Positions 7,490-14,850 of a stretch of DNA of 27,229 bases are shown piece by piece. The first letter of the stretch is position 1, and each line of letters opens with the position of its first letter. Source of the DNA: Halobacteriales archaeon QH_8_67_36 (GTDB taxonomy: Archaea > Halobacteriota > Halobacteria > Halobacteriales > Haloarculaceae). The position numbers and the translations under genes are program-made. The notes beneath the pieces were generated by a model. The model did not search any database and was not told where the DNA came from. It worked only from the letters and a program-made list of their open reading frames with translations. Location: the NCBI GenBank assembly GCA_003021755.1, contig PXQZ01000097.1:22404-49632 (forward strand), written 5' to 3'.

Positions 7490-9583
7490 CTATTGTGGGC
7501 TGGGACTGCCGCTGCCCTGTCGCCCGACCTCGTGTTCGAGCGCCTTGCCCGTGATCGACTTGAGGCGGTCGACCAGCGAGTCCTTCTCGGGCTCGCCGGC
7601 GAGTGCGACCTCCAGCACCTCGGAAATGTGCGAGACCGGGATGATCTCGATCTGTTCCTCGTACTCCTCCTCTATCATCACGTCCTGCGTGTTGGCCTCG
7701 GGGATGATGACCGTGTCGAGGCCGGCCTTGGCCGCGGCCTCTATCTTGTGGGTGACGCCGCCGACCGGGAGCACGTCGCCCCGCACCGACAGCGAGCCGG
7801 TCATGGCGATGTGCTGTTCGATGGGGACGTCCTCCAGCGCGCTGATGACCGCGGTGGCCACCGTGATGGAGGCGGAGTCGCCGTCGACGCCGCCTTCGCC
7901 GGCCTGGACGAACTGGATGTGGACGTCCTTCTCGGAGATGTCCTCGTCGGAGAACTTCTTGATGATGGCCGAGACGTTCTGGACGGCCTCTTCGGCCATC
8001 TCCTGAAGCTGGCCGGTGGCGATGACCTGGCCCGGGCCCTGCGAGGGGGTGACCTCGGCCATTACCGGGAGGACGATACCGCTGTCCTCGCCCATGACGG
8101 CGAGCCCGTTGACGCGGCCGACCACGTCGCCGTCGTTGACGGTGAGTTCGTAATCCTTCCGGCGCTCGATGTAGTTGTCCGCGAGCTGCTGCTCGATGGA
8201 GCGGGAGCGCCGTTTGGCCTGCAACACGTCGGTGCGGGTGGTTCGGTCCTTGTCCTCGGCGCGGGCGATGTCGCCCGCGACGCGGACGAGACCACCGAGG
8301 TCACGGAACTTCAGCGTGAGGTGGCCCTTCCGGCCCGCGCGGCGGCGGGCTTCGAGGATGAGCTCCTCGACGGCCTCCTCGGTGAAGTGGGGGAGCCGCC
8401 CGTCGTTCTCGACCTCCTGGGCGACAAAGCGGGTGTACTTCCGGCGCATCTCGGCGTCGTCCTCGATGGTGTCGTCCATGTACACCTCGTAGCCGTACCC
8501 CTTGATACGGGAGCGCAGCGCCGGGTGCATGTTCTCCATCGCGTCGAGGTTCCCCGCGGCTATCATGATGAAGTCCGTCGGGACCGGCTCGGTCTGGACC
8601 ATCGCGCCCGAAGAGCGTTCGGACTGGCCCGTGATGCCGAACTCGCCCTCCTGGATGGCCGTCATCAGCTTCTGCTGGGAGCGGATGTCGAGCGTGTTTA
8701 TCTCGTCGACGAACAGCACGCCCTTGTTGGCCTTGTGGATGGCGCCGGGGTCGACGCGGTCGTGGCTCGGCGTCTCCATCCCGCCGGACTGGAAGGGGTC
8801 GTGGCGAACGTCGCCCAGCAGCGCGCCGGCGTGGGCGCCGGTCGCGTCCTCGAAGGGGGCGGTCTTCTGGCTGGCGTTGTTGACCAGCAGGTTCGGAATC
8901 ATCGAGTCGCTACCGCGGGAGCTGTAGCGGAAGGCGAGATAGATGACACCCGCGGCGAGGATGCCCAGCAGGATCTGCTGGGCGATGATCAGCGAGTAGC
9001 CGATGACGATGGCGATGATTATCCACATCAGGAAAGTCCGCATCTGGTTGCGCTTGCGGGCCTCCTCCTTGTGGGCCTCGACGATCTGTTCGCCCTTCCC
9101 GCCGGGGACGGTGCGAACTTTCGGCTCGTTGCCGTCGTCGGGGTTGTGATAGACCAGCACGTCCTGCAGTTCCTCGCGGGGCAGCAGCTGGCTCATCGCC
9201 TTCGCGAGCATCGACTTGCCCGTTCCGGGCGAGCCGATCATCATCACGTGGCGGCGCTGTTTGGCCGCCTTCTTTATGACGTCACGTGCGTGGTCCTGGC
9301 CGATGACCTGGTCGACGAGGCGGTCGGGCACCTCGATGTCCTCGGTCGAGTCGATGTCCAGGCCGCCCAGCAACTGCTCTTCGGCGTCCTGGAACTCGGA
9401 CCTACCCTCGATCTCGACGTCGCTGCCGAGCGTCGTGTCCGACGTTGCTCCGTCGCCCGGGGGTGGCGCCTCGCCCTCGGAGTCGGACGCCTCGTCGTCG
9501 GCCACGTGCTGGCCGGCGGCGGGCGCCTTCTCCTCCTCGGGGTCGGCGTCGGGAGCCACGTCAGTGTCGGTGTTGTCGCTCAT
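7490..9583 (-). CDS. lonB: Membrane-anchored ATP-dependent protease LonB
   Basis: A 697-aa archaeal Lon. In order: an acidic N-terminal extension (1-80), the AAA+ domain with Walker A GSPGTGKS (117-124), two membrane spans inserted in the AAA+ domain (about 182-219), Walker B VLFVDEIN (289-296), and the C-terminal Ser-Lys protease with catalytic S570 in GVDGDSAS and K613 in GGVTHKIEAA. It degrades unfolded and regulatory proteins at the membrane; in Haloferax LonB is essential and limits carotenoid synthesis. The frame is open 35 codons further upstream, but MSDNTDTD gives the usual acidic start. An AAAGTATATC box lies about 40-50 bases upstream. Confidence 0.97.
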   Translation of the reverse strand: MSDNTDTDVAPDADPEEEKAPAAGQHVADDEASDSEGEAPPPGDGATSDTTLGSDVEIEGRSEFQDAEEQLLGGLDIDSTEDIEVPDRLVDQVIGQDHARDVIKKAAKQRRHVMMIGSPGTGKSMLAKAMSQLLPREELQDVLVYHNPDDGNEPKVRTVPGGKGEQIVEAHKEEARKRNQMRTFLMWIIIAIVIGYSLIIAQQILLGILAAGVIYLAFRYSSRGSDSMIPNLLVNNASQKTAPFEDATGAHAGALLGDVRHDPFQSGGMETPSHDRVDPGAIHKANKGVLFVDEINTLDIRSQQKLMTAIQEGEFGITGQSERSSGAMVQTEPVPTDFIMIAAGNLDAMENMHPALRSRIKGYGYEVYMDDTIEDDAEMRRKYTRFVAQEVENDGRLPHFTEEAVEELILEARRRAGRKGHLTLKFRDLGGLVRVAGDIARAEDKDRTTRTDVLQAKRRSRSIEQQLADNYIERRKDYELTVNDGDVVGRVNGLAVMGEDSGIVLPVMAEVTPSQGPGQVIATGQLQEMAEEAVQNVSAIIKKFSDEDISEKDVHIQFVQAGEGGVDGDSASITVATAVISALEDVPIEQHIAMTGSLSVRGDVLPVGGVTHKIEAAAKAGLDTVIIPEANTQDVMIEEEYEEQIEIIPVSHISEVLEVALAGEPEKDSLVDRLKSITGKALEHEVGRQGSGSPSPQ

Positions 9584-9706
9584 ACGAACGTTGTTACCAT
9601 CGGTTTGGAAGGCCTGTCCACTGATATACTTTCTCCCCGAGGGTGCCGTTGTCACACCCGCGTAATCGCCCGACTGCGGCGGTTCCAACGCGGTAATCCG
9701 ACACTA

Positions 9707-9731
9707 GCCGACGACCCCGTCGGCTTTATCA
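9707..9731 (+). promoter_or_regulatory. Palindrome plus TATA box of the NMNAT gene
   Basis: GCCGACG-accc-CGTCGGC (9707-9724) is a perfect 7-bp inverted repeat directly followed by the TATA-like TTTATCA (9725-9731), about 26 bases before the ATG at 9754. It covers the position of the TFB recognition element, so it may be an operator or simply a GC-rich BRE region. Confidence 0.45.
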
Positions 9732-9753
9732 GACCACCAACCGCACACCCTGT

Positions 9754-10317
9754 ATGCGCGGGTTCTACATCGGCCGGTTCCAGCCATACCACGACGGCCA
9801 CCACGCGATGGTCGAGCGCATCGCGGACGAGGTGGACGAACTGGTGCTGGGTATCGGGAGCGCCGACGATTCGCACACGACACACGACCCCTTCACCGCG
9901 GGCGAGCGCATCGTGATGATAACGAAGGCCGTCGCGGAGTTCGACCTGCCGACCTACGTCGTCCCGCTGGAGGACATCAACCGAAACGCCGTCTGGGTGA
10001 GCCACGTCGAGAGCATGTGTCCGGACTTCGACGTGGCGTACTCGAACAACCCGCTCGTCGTCCGCCTCTTCGAGGAGAGCGGCATCGAGGTGCGCCAGTC
10101 GCCGATGTTCGACCGCGACCGACTGGAGGGCAGCGAGATACGCGAGCGGATGATAGCGGACCGCGCGTGGCGCGACCGCGTCCCTGGCCCCGTCGTCGAG
10201 ACCATCGAGGACATAAGTGGTGTCCAGCGGCTCCAGTACGTCTCCGAGACGGACTCGCTGTCCCGGTACGTGGCCGAAGACGAATCATTGGGCGAGGCGG
10301 AGATCGGCGGGGAGTGA
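9754..10317 (+). CDS. Nicotinamide-nucleotide adenylyltransferase
   Basis: A 187-aa archaeal-type NMNAT that makes NAD from NMN and ATP. The nucleotidyltransferase signature GRFQPYHDGHH (8-18) gives the HxGH site; DRLEGSEIRERM supplies the second phosphate-binding motif. VSHVESMCPDFDVAYSNNP is characteristic of the archaeal family. The C-terminus has an acidic tail after about residue 168. A TTTATCA box 26 bases upstream indicates a leaderless mRNA. Its stop TGA shares one base with the ATG of the SAM hydrolase gene. Confidence 0.96.
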   Translation: MRGFYIGRFQPYHDGHHAMVERIADEVDELVLGIGSADDSHTTHDPFTAGERIVMITKAVAEFDLPTYVVPLEDINRNAVWVSHVESMCPDFDVAYSNNPLVVRLFEESGIEVRQSPMFDRDRLEGSEIRERMIADRAWRDRVPGPVVETIEDISGVQRLQYVSETDSLSRYVAEDESLGEAEIGGE

Positions 10318-11087
10318 TGATAACGCTCGCCTCCGACTTCGGCTCGCCGTACCCGGCGGCGATGAGAGGCGTCATCTGCGGGCGAACTGACGCCCGCCTC
10401 GTCGACGTCGCCCACGACCTTCCCAGACAGGACGTGCGGGCGGCGGCGTTCTGGCTGACCCAGACGCTGCCGTACTTCCCGCCGGCAGTCCACTGCGCCG
10501 TCGTCGATCCCGGCGTCGGCACCGACCGGGCGGCGCTGGTCGTCCGGTCGGGCGAACACGCGCTCGTCGGCCCCGACAACGGCGTCCTGCTCCCGGTCGC
10601 ACGGGAACTAGCCGCTGGGGACGACACCGAGCCGCTGGAGCTGTTCGAGTGGGCCTACGACGACCCGGCGAGTTCGACGTTCCACGGCCGGGACGTGTTC
10701 GCCCCGGCCGCCGCGGCGGTCCACGAGGCCGGCGTCGACGCCGTCGGGGAACTGTCGCGGGCGACGGTGACCGACGACTACGCCGACCTGTGCTTCCCCG
10801 ACCCGACGGTCGAGGCCGACCACGCGGCCGGCGAGGTGCTGGTCGTCGACGACTTCGGCAACGCCATCACGAACGTTCCGGGGGACGCAGTGGCCGACGC
10901 CTTCGGCGGGACCGTCGCCGTCGACGGCGAGTCGGTTCCCGTCAGGCGCGCCTACGCCGAACTCGGGGCCGGCGACCGACTCATTACCGTCGGGAGCCAC
11001 GGCAACGTCGAACTCGCCGTCAATCGAGGCCGGGGCGACGACGCGTTCGGCGTCACGGCGGGCGACGGCGTCGAGCTGCGCTGGTGA
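10317..11087 (+). CDS. S-adenosyl-L-methionine hydrolase (adenosine-forming)
   Basis: A 256-aa protein of the DUF62/SAM hydroxide adenosyltransferase family, which uses hydroxide to split SAM into adenosine and methionine. Motifs: LASDFG at the N-terminus, VVDPGVGT, GPDNGVLLP, TFHGRDVFAPAAA and the C-terminal DDFGNAITN. The start at 10317 (MITLASDFG) is at the family position; the frame upstream overlaps the NMNAT gene and is a shadow. The one-base overlap with NMNAT suggests translational coupling of an NAD-making and a SAM-degrading enzyme. In the family the conserved Asp near the N-terminus positions the nucleoside; here it is D7. Confidence 0.93.
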   Translation: MITLASDFGSPYPAAMRGVICGRTDARLVDVAHDLPRQDVRAAAFWLTQTLPYFPPAVHCAVVDPGVGTDRAALVVRSGEHALVGPDNGVLLPVARELAAGDDTEPLELFEWAYDDPASSTFHGRDVFAPAAAAVHEAGVDAVGELSRATVTDDYADLCFPDPTVEADHAAGEVLVVDDFGNAITNVPGDAVADAFGGTVAVDGESVPVRRAYAELGAGDRLITVGSHGNVELAVNRGRGDDAFGVTAGDGVELRW

Positions 11088-11090
11088 GTT

Positions 11091-11106
11091 TTTAGGCCGG
11101 CCGAAA
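11091..11106 (+). promoter_or_regulatory. Degenerate DtxR/SirR-like box, upstream copy
   Basis: TTTAGGCCGGCCGAAA matches 13 of 16 positions of the clear box at 11125-11140 and is itself nearly palindromic. It begins 34 bases before that box, about three DNA turns, and lies only 3 bases past the SAM hydrolase stop. It could alternatively act as a GC-rich hairpin terminator for that gene. Confidence 0.4.
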
Positions 11107-11124
11107 ACCGACACCCTTTTGTAT

Positions 11125-11140
11125 TTTAGGCGTGCCTAAA
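11125..11140 (+). promoter_or_regulatory. DtxR/SirR-like metal-repressor box
   Basis: TTTAGGC-gt-GCCTAAA is a perfect 7-bp inverted repeat of the TTAGG..CCTAA type bound by DtxR-family iron/manganese repressors, including haloarchaeal ones. It lies between a TTTTGTATTTT promoter element (about 11117-11127) and the ATG at 11148, where bound repressor would block initiation. The gene behind it is decayed. Confidence 0.7.
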
Positions 11141-11147
11141 CCAATGT

Positions 11148-11270
11148 ATGCCGGACGAACAGGTGTCCCCGCCGTTGTGTCGCAGGCGTGAGACGGGCCG
11201 CCGGGAGCCTGCTCGCCGGACTGCGGTCACCGAGCGGACGGGAGGTGAGACGGCGACGAACCGCCCTTAG
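11148..11270 (+). pseudogene. Remnant of iron-regulated lipoprotein start
   Basis: The ATG is 28 bases after a TATA-like element and 8 bases after the iron box. Frame 1 reads MPDEQVSPPLCRRRET and then Arg-rich sequence to a TAG at 11268. Shifting one frame at about 11188 gives AAGSLLAGL, the hydrophobic core and near-lipobox expected after an RRET twin-arginine start in haloarchaeal substrate-binding lipoproteins. I read this as the N-terminus of an ABC-type iron or siderophore binding protein, frameshifted and cut short. The rest of the gene and any permease or ATPase genes are absent; the thermosome gene follows directly from the opposite side. Confidence 0.5.
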
Positions 11271-11289
11271 CTCCAGTCGGTGCCATCTG

Positions 11290-12957
11290 TTACCGCGGCG
11301 ACGTCACCGTGGGCATGGTCGTCGGTCCGCCCGGACTGACGCCGTCGCCGCACCACGGGCTCCCGCTCGTGTCTGTCCCTTCTGAGCTGATGACGTCGTC
11401 GATGCGGACGATCATCGTCGCGGCCTCGGTGGCCGAGTCGACCGCCTCGCGCTTGATCGCGGCGGGGTCGAGGATGCCGTAGTCGACGGGGTCGTCGACG
11501 ACGCCCGTCTGGCCCTCGCTGATGACGCCGGCGATGCCCTCGCTCTCGTGGCGCGAGCGCAGGTCGACCAGCGCGTCGATGGCGTCCAGCCCGGTGTTCT
11601 CCGCGAGGGTGCGGGCCAGCACGTCGATGGCGTCGGCAAAGGCCTCGACGGCGAGTTGCTTGCGGCCCTCGATGGCGGCGGCGGAGTCGCGGACGTGGGC
11701 GGCGGCGGCGATTTCGGTGGCGCCGGCGCCGGGGACCACGCCGCCCGCGTCGAGCGCGGCGATGGTCACGTCGAGCGCGTCGGTGAGCGCGCGCTCGATT
11801 TCGTCGACGACGTGTTCGGTCGATCCGCGAGCGAAGACGGTGACCCGCTCCGCGGCCGCGCCGCCCTTGACGAAGGTGACTTCGTCGTCGCCGTGTTTCT
11901 CGACGCCGACGGACTCGACGAAGCCGAGCGCGTTCTCGTCGAGGTCCTCGACGGAGCCGACGCGCTTGGCGCCGGTGGTCTCGACGATCTCTTTCGCGGT
12001 ATCGGAGCTGACCGATTCGATGGCCAGCACGCCGGCTTTCGCCAGCTGGGAGGCGACGCGGTCGGCGACGTCGTCGGTGACGAACACCAGGTCGGCCCCG
12101 CTTTCGACGACGGCCTCGGCGTAGCCCGACAGCTCCTGCTCCTCGGCGTCCAGCGCGGCGTTGAGCTGGTCGACGTTGGTGACGTTGTACTGGGCGTCGA
12201 CGTTGCTCTCCGTGACGTCGAGTTCGGCGTCGAGGACGGCGATGTCGGCGTCCTCGACCGAGCGGGGCATGTTGTCGTGGACGGGCGTGTCGTCGATGAT
12301 GACGCCCTCGACCAGTTCGGTCGCGGAGGTGGCCGCGCCGGTCTGGGTGTGGACCTCGATGTTGTCGCGGTGGACCCCGTTGTCGGTCTTCGCGTGGCGG
12401 ACGGCCTCGACGATGACCTCGGCGAGGCGCTCGGCGTCGACGTCGCCGGTGCCCTTGCCGGTCATCGAGGACTCGGCGACCTCGACCAGCGTCTCGTCGT
12501 CGAGTTCGACGTCCAGCACTTCGTTCTCGATGGCCTCCTGTGCGAGTCCGGCGGCCTCGTGGTACCCCTCGACGATGGTCGTCGGGTGGACGTCGTCGTC
12601 GAGCAGGTCCTCGGCCGTTGCGAGCAGCTCGCCGGCCAGCACGGACGCCGTGGTCGTCCCGTCACCGACCTCGTCCTCCTGGGTCTGTGCGACCTCGACG
12701 ATCATTTGTGCGGCGGGGTGTTCGATGTCCATCTCCGAGAGGATGGTCGCGCCGTCGTTCGTGATGACGACGTCACCGCTGTCGGAGACGAGCATCTTGT
12801 CCATACCGCGCGGGCCGAGCGTCGTTCGTACGGCCTCGCTGACGGCCTTGCCGGCGGAGATGTTCGACGACTGTGCGTCCTTCCCGTGTGTGCGCTGGGC
12901 GTCCTCGTCGAGAATGAAGAGGGGCTGGCCGCCCATGCGTCGCTGGCCAGATGACAT
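11290..12957 (-). CDS. Thermosome subunit (group II chaperonin)
   Basis: A 555-aa CCT/thermosome subunit; subunits form a double ring that folds proteins with ATP. Motifs: GPRGMDKMLV (49-58), ITNDGATIL (65-73), GDGTTTASVLAGELL, the GAGATE segment in VVPGAGATEIAAAA, and DPAAIKREAVDSATEAATMIVRIDDVI at the end of the core. After the core the tail has PWCGDGVSPGGPTTMPTV and lacks the GGM repeats typical of many haloarchaeal subunits. The upstream region has a strong CTATATAAAAG box and a GGTGAGG Shine-Dalgarno-like site about 10 bases before the ATG, so this gene is not leaderless. From memory of Haloferax synteny near lonB and NMNAT it could be the third subunit (CCT3). Confidence 0.95.
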   Translation of the reverse strand: MSSGQRRMGGQPLFILDEDAQRTHGKDAQSSNISAGKAVSEAVRTTLGPRGMDKMLVSDSGDVVITNDGATILSEMDIEHPAAQMIVEVAQTQEDEVGDGTTTASVLAGELLATAEDLLDDDVHPTTIVEGYHEAAGLAQEAIENEVLDVELDDETLVEVAESSMTGKGTGDVDAERLAEVIVEAVRHAKTDNGVHRDNIEVHTQTGAATSATELVEGVIIDDTPVHDNMPRSVEDADIAVLDAELDVTESNVDAQYNVTNVDQLNAALDAEEQELSGYAEAVVESGADLVFVTDDVADRVASQLAKAGVLAIESVSSDTAKEIVETTGAKRVGSVEDLDENALGFVESVGVEKHGDDEVTFVKGGAAAERVTVFARGSTEHVVDEIERALTDALDVTIAALDAGGVVPGAGATEIAAAAHVRDSAAAIEGRKQLAVEAFADAIDVLARTLAENTGLDAIDALVDLRSRHESEGIAGVISEGQTGVVDDPVDYGILDPAAIKREAVDSATEAATMIVRIDDVISSEGTDTSGSPWCGDGVSPGGPTTMPTVTSPR

Positions 12958-12993
12958 AGATGTGCAACCTCACCTTATCCATCGCAAGCGGTT

Positions 12994-13004
12994 CTATATA
13001 AAAG
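12994..13004 (-). promoter_or_regulatory. Strong TATA box of the thermosome gene
   Basis: CTTTTATATAG on the minus strand is the closest match to a consensus archaeal TATA element in the window. It lies about 42 bases before the ATG, which leaves a leader of roughly 15 bases containing GGTGAGG. That differs from the mostly leaderless neighbours and fits a highly expressed heat-inducible gene. Confidence 0.75.
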
Positions 13005-13110
13005 CATCGATCGAACCGGCCGCCGAACGCGAACGCTTCGTCCCACGTCCGACCGCCGCCACCGGGACAGCCCGATGATTTATTATTGGAGTCGGACCCA
13101 TATGCTGTAG

Positions 13111-13873
13111 ATGCTGGAGCTGGAGCATGGCTTTCGGGTAGTGGACGTCCACGCACACGTGGAACCGGACGAGAAGCGCCGTCCACGCCCCGGCCTTGGC
13201 GATCCCGAGCAACTGGAGCGGGAGATGCACCAGGCCGGCGTCGTCCGTGCGGTGGTGTATCCGAACGTCCGCGAGGGGAACTATCTCAAGGCCAACAACG
13301 CTGTCGCCCGAATGTCCGTCGGCCGGCCGCTGGTGGCGTTCGCTCGTATCAACGGCGCCCGGGAGCCCGGCGGGGGCGCCGGCTCGCGGCTCCGGAGTCT
13401 GACCGGCCGCGGCGACGGGGACCACACCACGCCCGGGGACATCGAGCAGTACGCCTACGACGACCGCTTCTACGGGTTCAAGCTCCACCCGGGCAAGGCT
13501 CGTCCACGGCGGCGAGGACGTCCCGCCCTCGACCATCGCCGACGAACTGTTGGGTTACGACGTTCCCGTCATCCTCTCACATTTCGGAGCTCACCCGCTG
13601 TGCGTCCCGCTGATGGACGAGGCCATCGAACTGCTCTCCGACCACGACCGGCTCTACCTCGACACGAGCGTCGTCCGCTACCGCGACCCGCTGGAGCGGG
13701 CGATTCGGGAACACCCCGACCGCGTCCTCTTCGGCAGCGGCTCGCCACACACCCATCCGAACGTGGCGGTGATGGAGATTCTGACCCTGGACGTGCCCGA
13801 AGACGCCATGAAGAAGGTGTTCTCGAACAACGCGGGCCGGGTCGTCGACCCCCTCGCGCTCCGGCAGTTCTAG
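13111..13873 (+). pseudogene. Amidohydrolase-family gene with internal deletion
   Basis: Frame 1 (from 13111) encodes the N-terminal part: VVDVHAHVEPDE with the HxH metal motif, then FARINGARE and YGFKLHPGK ending at K129. The remaining family sequence continues in the next frame from about 13499: LVHGGEDVPP, ILSHFGAHPL, YLDTSVVRYRDPLERA and LFGSGSPHTHPNVAVMEIL to the TAG at 13871. The two parts join without the segment that normally links the HPGK strand to the LVHGG strand, roughly 17 residues by my reckoning. One deletion that is not a multiple of three explains both the loss and the shift. A TTTATTATT box sits 28 bases before the ATG. The product was probably a TIM-barrel metal hydrolase; as written only a 129-residue fragment plus an out-of-frame tail would be made. 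Confidence 0.85.
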
Positions 13874-14772
13874 CCGTCGGACCGCCAGTCGTACACCGCG
13901 ACGGCGCGGTCGGCCCGGACCGACCGCCCGTTGGGGTTCTCGCCGCCCCGATACCGCGCCAACAGGCCGTCCTTGCAGCCCGTCCCGGTGCCGCCGACGA
14001 CGTCCCATCCGGTCGAGAACCACTGTGACGGGGCCGTGTTCCCCCGGACTACGCCTTTCAGCGCCTCGATGGCGTCGCCGCCGGCGTGACTCACCAGCCG
14101 CCGGAGAACCGTCGGGCGCACCCCGTAGTTCTTCACTAGACGGTAGGCCAGCGACCGGTACTTCCACTTCCAGTCGCGCTCGCGGATGCCGCCATCAGCC
14201 TCGAACTCCCGGCGCACGCACATCCCGCTGTCCCAGCCCACCGAGTACCCCCGCTCGGCCAGCCGGTGGGCCACGTCGCGGGAGCTCCCGACCACGAGGT
14301 ACTCGTCGAAGCAGTCCAGGTCGTCCAGCGCCTCGCGCCGGAAGGCGACGTTGCCGGCGTTGAAGTACGTCACGTCCCGCCCGGCGATGGTGCGTGACTC
14401 CTTGGACTCGGTGGTCATTCCGGCGGTGAGTCGCTCGTGTGTCGGCCCCGTCACCGCCGCGTACTCCTCGACGCCGGCTCGGACGGCCTCACTCCACCCG
14501 TCCTCGACGGAGAGGGTGTGGCTCACCAGCGCCACGACATCGCCCGTCGCCCGGTCCAGCCCGGCGTTGCGGGCGACGGTGACCGACCGGTCGGCGATTT
14601 CGACCAGTACGTCCACGTCCGACCGGTCCCGCACCATCCCGGTCGTGCCATCGGCAGAGGGCCCGTTGACGACGATGGTCTCGGCGTCGGGGACCTGTTC
14701 GGCGAGTGCGTCCAGACAGCCGGCCAGCTCCTCCCGGCCGTTCAGCGTCGGGACCACTACCGATAGCTCCAT
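13870..14772 (-). CDS. GT2-family glycosyltransferase
   Basis: A 300-aa protein starting MELSVVVPTLNG, the standard GT-A nucleotide-sugar fold opening. ETIVVNGPSADGT stands where most members have VVDGGSTDGT. After RNAGLDRATGDVVAL, the metal-binding DxD is replaced by VSHT (83-86). FNAGNVAFRREALD and DVAHRLAERGYSVGW follow. The C-terminal part (KWKYRSLAYRLVKNYGVRPTV) is basic and may sit at the membrane; no clear spans are seen. A TTTTATG box 28 bases upstream sets the start five codons inside the longest frame. It may act on lipid or protein glycosylation; the target is unknown. Its stop overlaps the amidohydrolase stop by four bases. Confidence 0.87.
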   Translation of the reverse strand: MELSVVVPTLNGREELAGCLDALAEQVPDAETIVVNGPSADGTTGMVRDRSDVDVLVEIADRSVTVARNAGLDRATGDVVALVSHTLSVEDGWSEAVRAGVEEYAAVTGPTHERLTAGMTTESKESRTIAGRDVTYFNAGNVAFRREALDDLDCFDEYLVVGSSRDVAHRLAERGYSVGWDSGMCVRREFEADGGIRERDWKWKYRSLAYRLVKNYGVRPTVLRRLVSHAGGDAIEALKGVVRGNTAPSQWFSTGWDVVGGTGTGCKDGLLARYRGGENPNGRSVRADRAVAVYDWRSDG

Positions 14773-14850
14773 ATGCCACGGTTCCACACCGGAAGCGCAT
14801 AAAACTCGCGGGCCGTGAGGTCGGGCTGCCGTCGACCCTGTGGCCGGCGT

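Noticed and set aside
6683..9916. A 1077-codon open frame on the plus strand opposite the CPBP and lonB genes
   Set aside because: It is the antisense of two clear genes with full catalytic motifs. Its translation is Asp/Gly/Arg-rich with no domain, as expected from GC-rich codon shadows.
11548..12954. A 468-codon open frame antisense to the thermosome gene
   Set aside because: Repetitive Val/Asp/Gly composition and no family match; the minus strand has an intact chaperonin and a strong promoter.
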